NCBI GenBank assembly: GCA_021798235.1
Contig: JAJZMO010000288.1
Coordinates: forward strand, 1 to 8,643
DNA: 8,643 nucleotides
Direction of reading: 5' to 3'
Source of the DNA: Acidobacteriota bacterium
GTDB taxonomy: Bacteria > Acidobacteriota > Terriglobia > Terriglobales > Acidobacteriaceae
Part shown: positions 7,832 through 8,643 of the stretch, one piece after another
Layout of the letters: each line of letters begins with the position of its first letter
How positions within the stretch are numbered: position 1 is the first letter of the stretch
Position numbers and translations under genes: made by a program
Notes under the pieces: model-generated
The model's database searches: none
Told to the model about the DNA's origin: nothing
The model's input: the letters and a program-made list of their open reading frames with translations, nothing else

Positions 7832-8643
7832 ATGCAGGAGCCAAAAGACGAGCGCTACTCACGCCAAGTGCTTTTTTCTGGCATCGGCGCGGAGGGACAA
7901 AAAAAACTGGCCGCCGCGCATGTGGCCATCGTGGGCTGCGGAGCCACGGGCGCAGCCGTCGCCAGCCTGCTGGCCCGCGCAGGCCTCGGCACGTTGACGC
8001 TGATCGACCGCGATTATGTGGAGTGGAGCAACCTGCAACGCCAGGTGCTCTTTGAAGAAGCCGACGCGGCGCAATGCCTGCCCAAGGCCGTCGCAGCCCA
8101 GCGCAGAATCGCTGCCTTCAACCGCCACGGCCAGATCCACGCGCAGGTGGAGGATCTTGTGCCCGGCAACATCCACGCGCTGCTGGCTTCTGCACAGCTT
8201 GTTCTGGACGCGACCGACAATTATGAGACGCGCTATCTGCTCAACGATTACGCCGTCGAGCAAAACAAGCCGTGGATTTACGCCGGAGCCGTCGGAGCCT
8301 ACGCCGTCACGATGAACATTCTGCCCGGCGAGACAGCCTGCCTGGCCTGCCTCTTCCCCGCCGCACCCACAGGCATCGTGGAGACTTGCGACACGGCAGG
8401 CATTCTGAACCCAGCGGTGAACTTGGCCGCGTCGATTGAAGCCGCCGAAGCGATGAAGTTTTTGGTGGGCGCGCGCAGCTCCATGCGGCGCACGTTGCTG
8501 GCCTATGATCTGTGGCGCAATGAACGCTCCGAACTGGATGCTTCGCGGCCTCACGCCGGATGCGTGGCCTGCGGGGAACGCAAATGGACACATCTGGCTG
8601 GCGAAGCCCGGCCTCACATCACGCTCTGCGGACGCAACTCCGT
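7832..8643 (+). CDS. ThiF/MoeB/HesA-family E1-like adenylyltransferase (3' end beyond window)
   Basis: From ATG 7832 there are 270 complete codons and no stop before the right edge. Family role: such enzymes use ATP to adenylate the C-terminal glycine of a ubiquitin-like sulfur carrier (MoaD, ThiS or similar) in molybdopterin, thiamine or other sulfur-transfer pathways in the cytoplasm. Seen: RYSRQ (8-12), the Rossmann loop GCGATG (35-40), acidic D59 and D61, the SNLQRQ arginine motif (66-71), K85, and DATDN (126-130) with the aspartate expected to support adenylation. Two CxxC pairs (C170/C173 and C244/C247) match the structural zinc site. C186 in ETCDTAG sits where ThiF and MoeB carry their conserved cysteine. 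All key residues are therefore present and the enzyme should be active. The end seen here (ITLCGRNSV) begins an extension beyond the second zinc pair. No sulfur-carrier gene is in the window, so the pathway cannot be assigned. It is divergent from, and probably unrelated to, the envelope operon. Confidence 0.9.
   Translation, partial: MQEPKDERYSRQVLFSGIGAEGQKKLAAAHVAIVGCGATGAAVASLLARAGLGTLTLIDRDYVEWSNLQRQVLFEEADAAQCLPKAVAAQRRIAAFNRHGQIHAQVEDLVPGNIHALLASAQLVLDATDNYETRYLLNDYAVEQNKPWIYAGAVGAYAVTMNILPGETACLACLFPAAPTGIVETCDTAGILNPAVNLAASIEAAEAMKFLVGARSSMRRTLLAYDLWRNERSELDASRPHAGCVACGERKWTHLAGEARPHITLCGRNS

Noticed and set aside
7859..8617. Minus-strand open frame of 252 codons opposite the ThiF-family gene
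   Set aside because: The plus-strand frame carries all the E1-like motifs; this one is its antisense shadow.

Overview
The window carries a three-gene outer-membrane biogenesis operon on the minus strand. A separate E1-like adenylyltransferase gene diverges from it on the plus strand at the right-hand end. The DNA is GC-rich by eye, and the genes are of Gram-negative cell-envelope type. The protein styles, together with an Omp85 protein, a SurA-like chaperone and TamB placed side by side, suggest an acidobacterium (Terriglobia/Acidobacteriaceae). That taxonomic call is inference from remembered family features, not a search result.

Layout: the minus-strand operon runs right to left. It starts near 7631 with a 1032-residue Omp85-family protein that has a signal sequence, about seven POTRA repeats and a C-terminal beta-barrel. 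Its stop codon overlaps the start of a 247-residue SurA-like protein (TGATG, 4531-4535) that lacks any parvulin domain. That gene's stop overlaps the start of a very long TamB-family gene (ATGA, 3790-3793). The tamB gene fills the rest of the window, 1264 codons, and runs off the left edge inside its C-terminal DUF490 domain. There is no intergenic DNA inside the operon, so one transcript and translational coupling are likely.

The 200-base gap 7632-7831 separates the operon from the divergent plus-strand gene. That gene encodes a ThiF/MoeB/HesA-family adenylyltransferase, seen for 270 codons and cut by the right edge. The gap holds the start signals of both transcription units, a possible sigma70-like promoter for the plus-strand gene, and a short direct repeat.

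The three operon products fit one job. The Omp85 protein would sit in the outer membrane as insertase, the SurA-like protein would act as a periplasmic holdase, and TamB would span the periplasm from an inner-membrane anchor. This amounts to a TAM-like machine (TamA-TamB) with a dedicated chaperone between the two genes, and it is the most interesting feature here. No RNA genes, CRISPR arrays, insertion sequences or rho-independent terminators were recognised.
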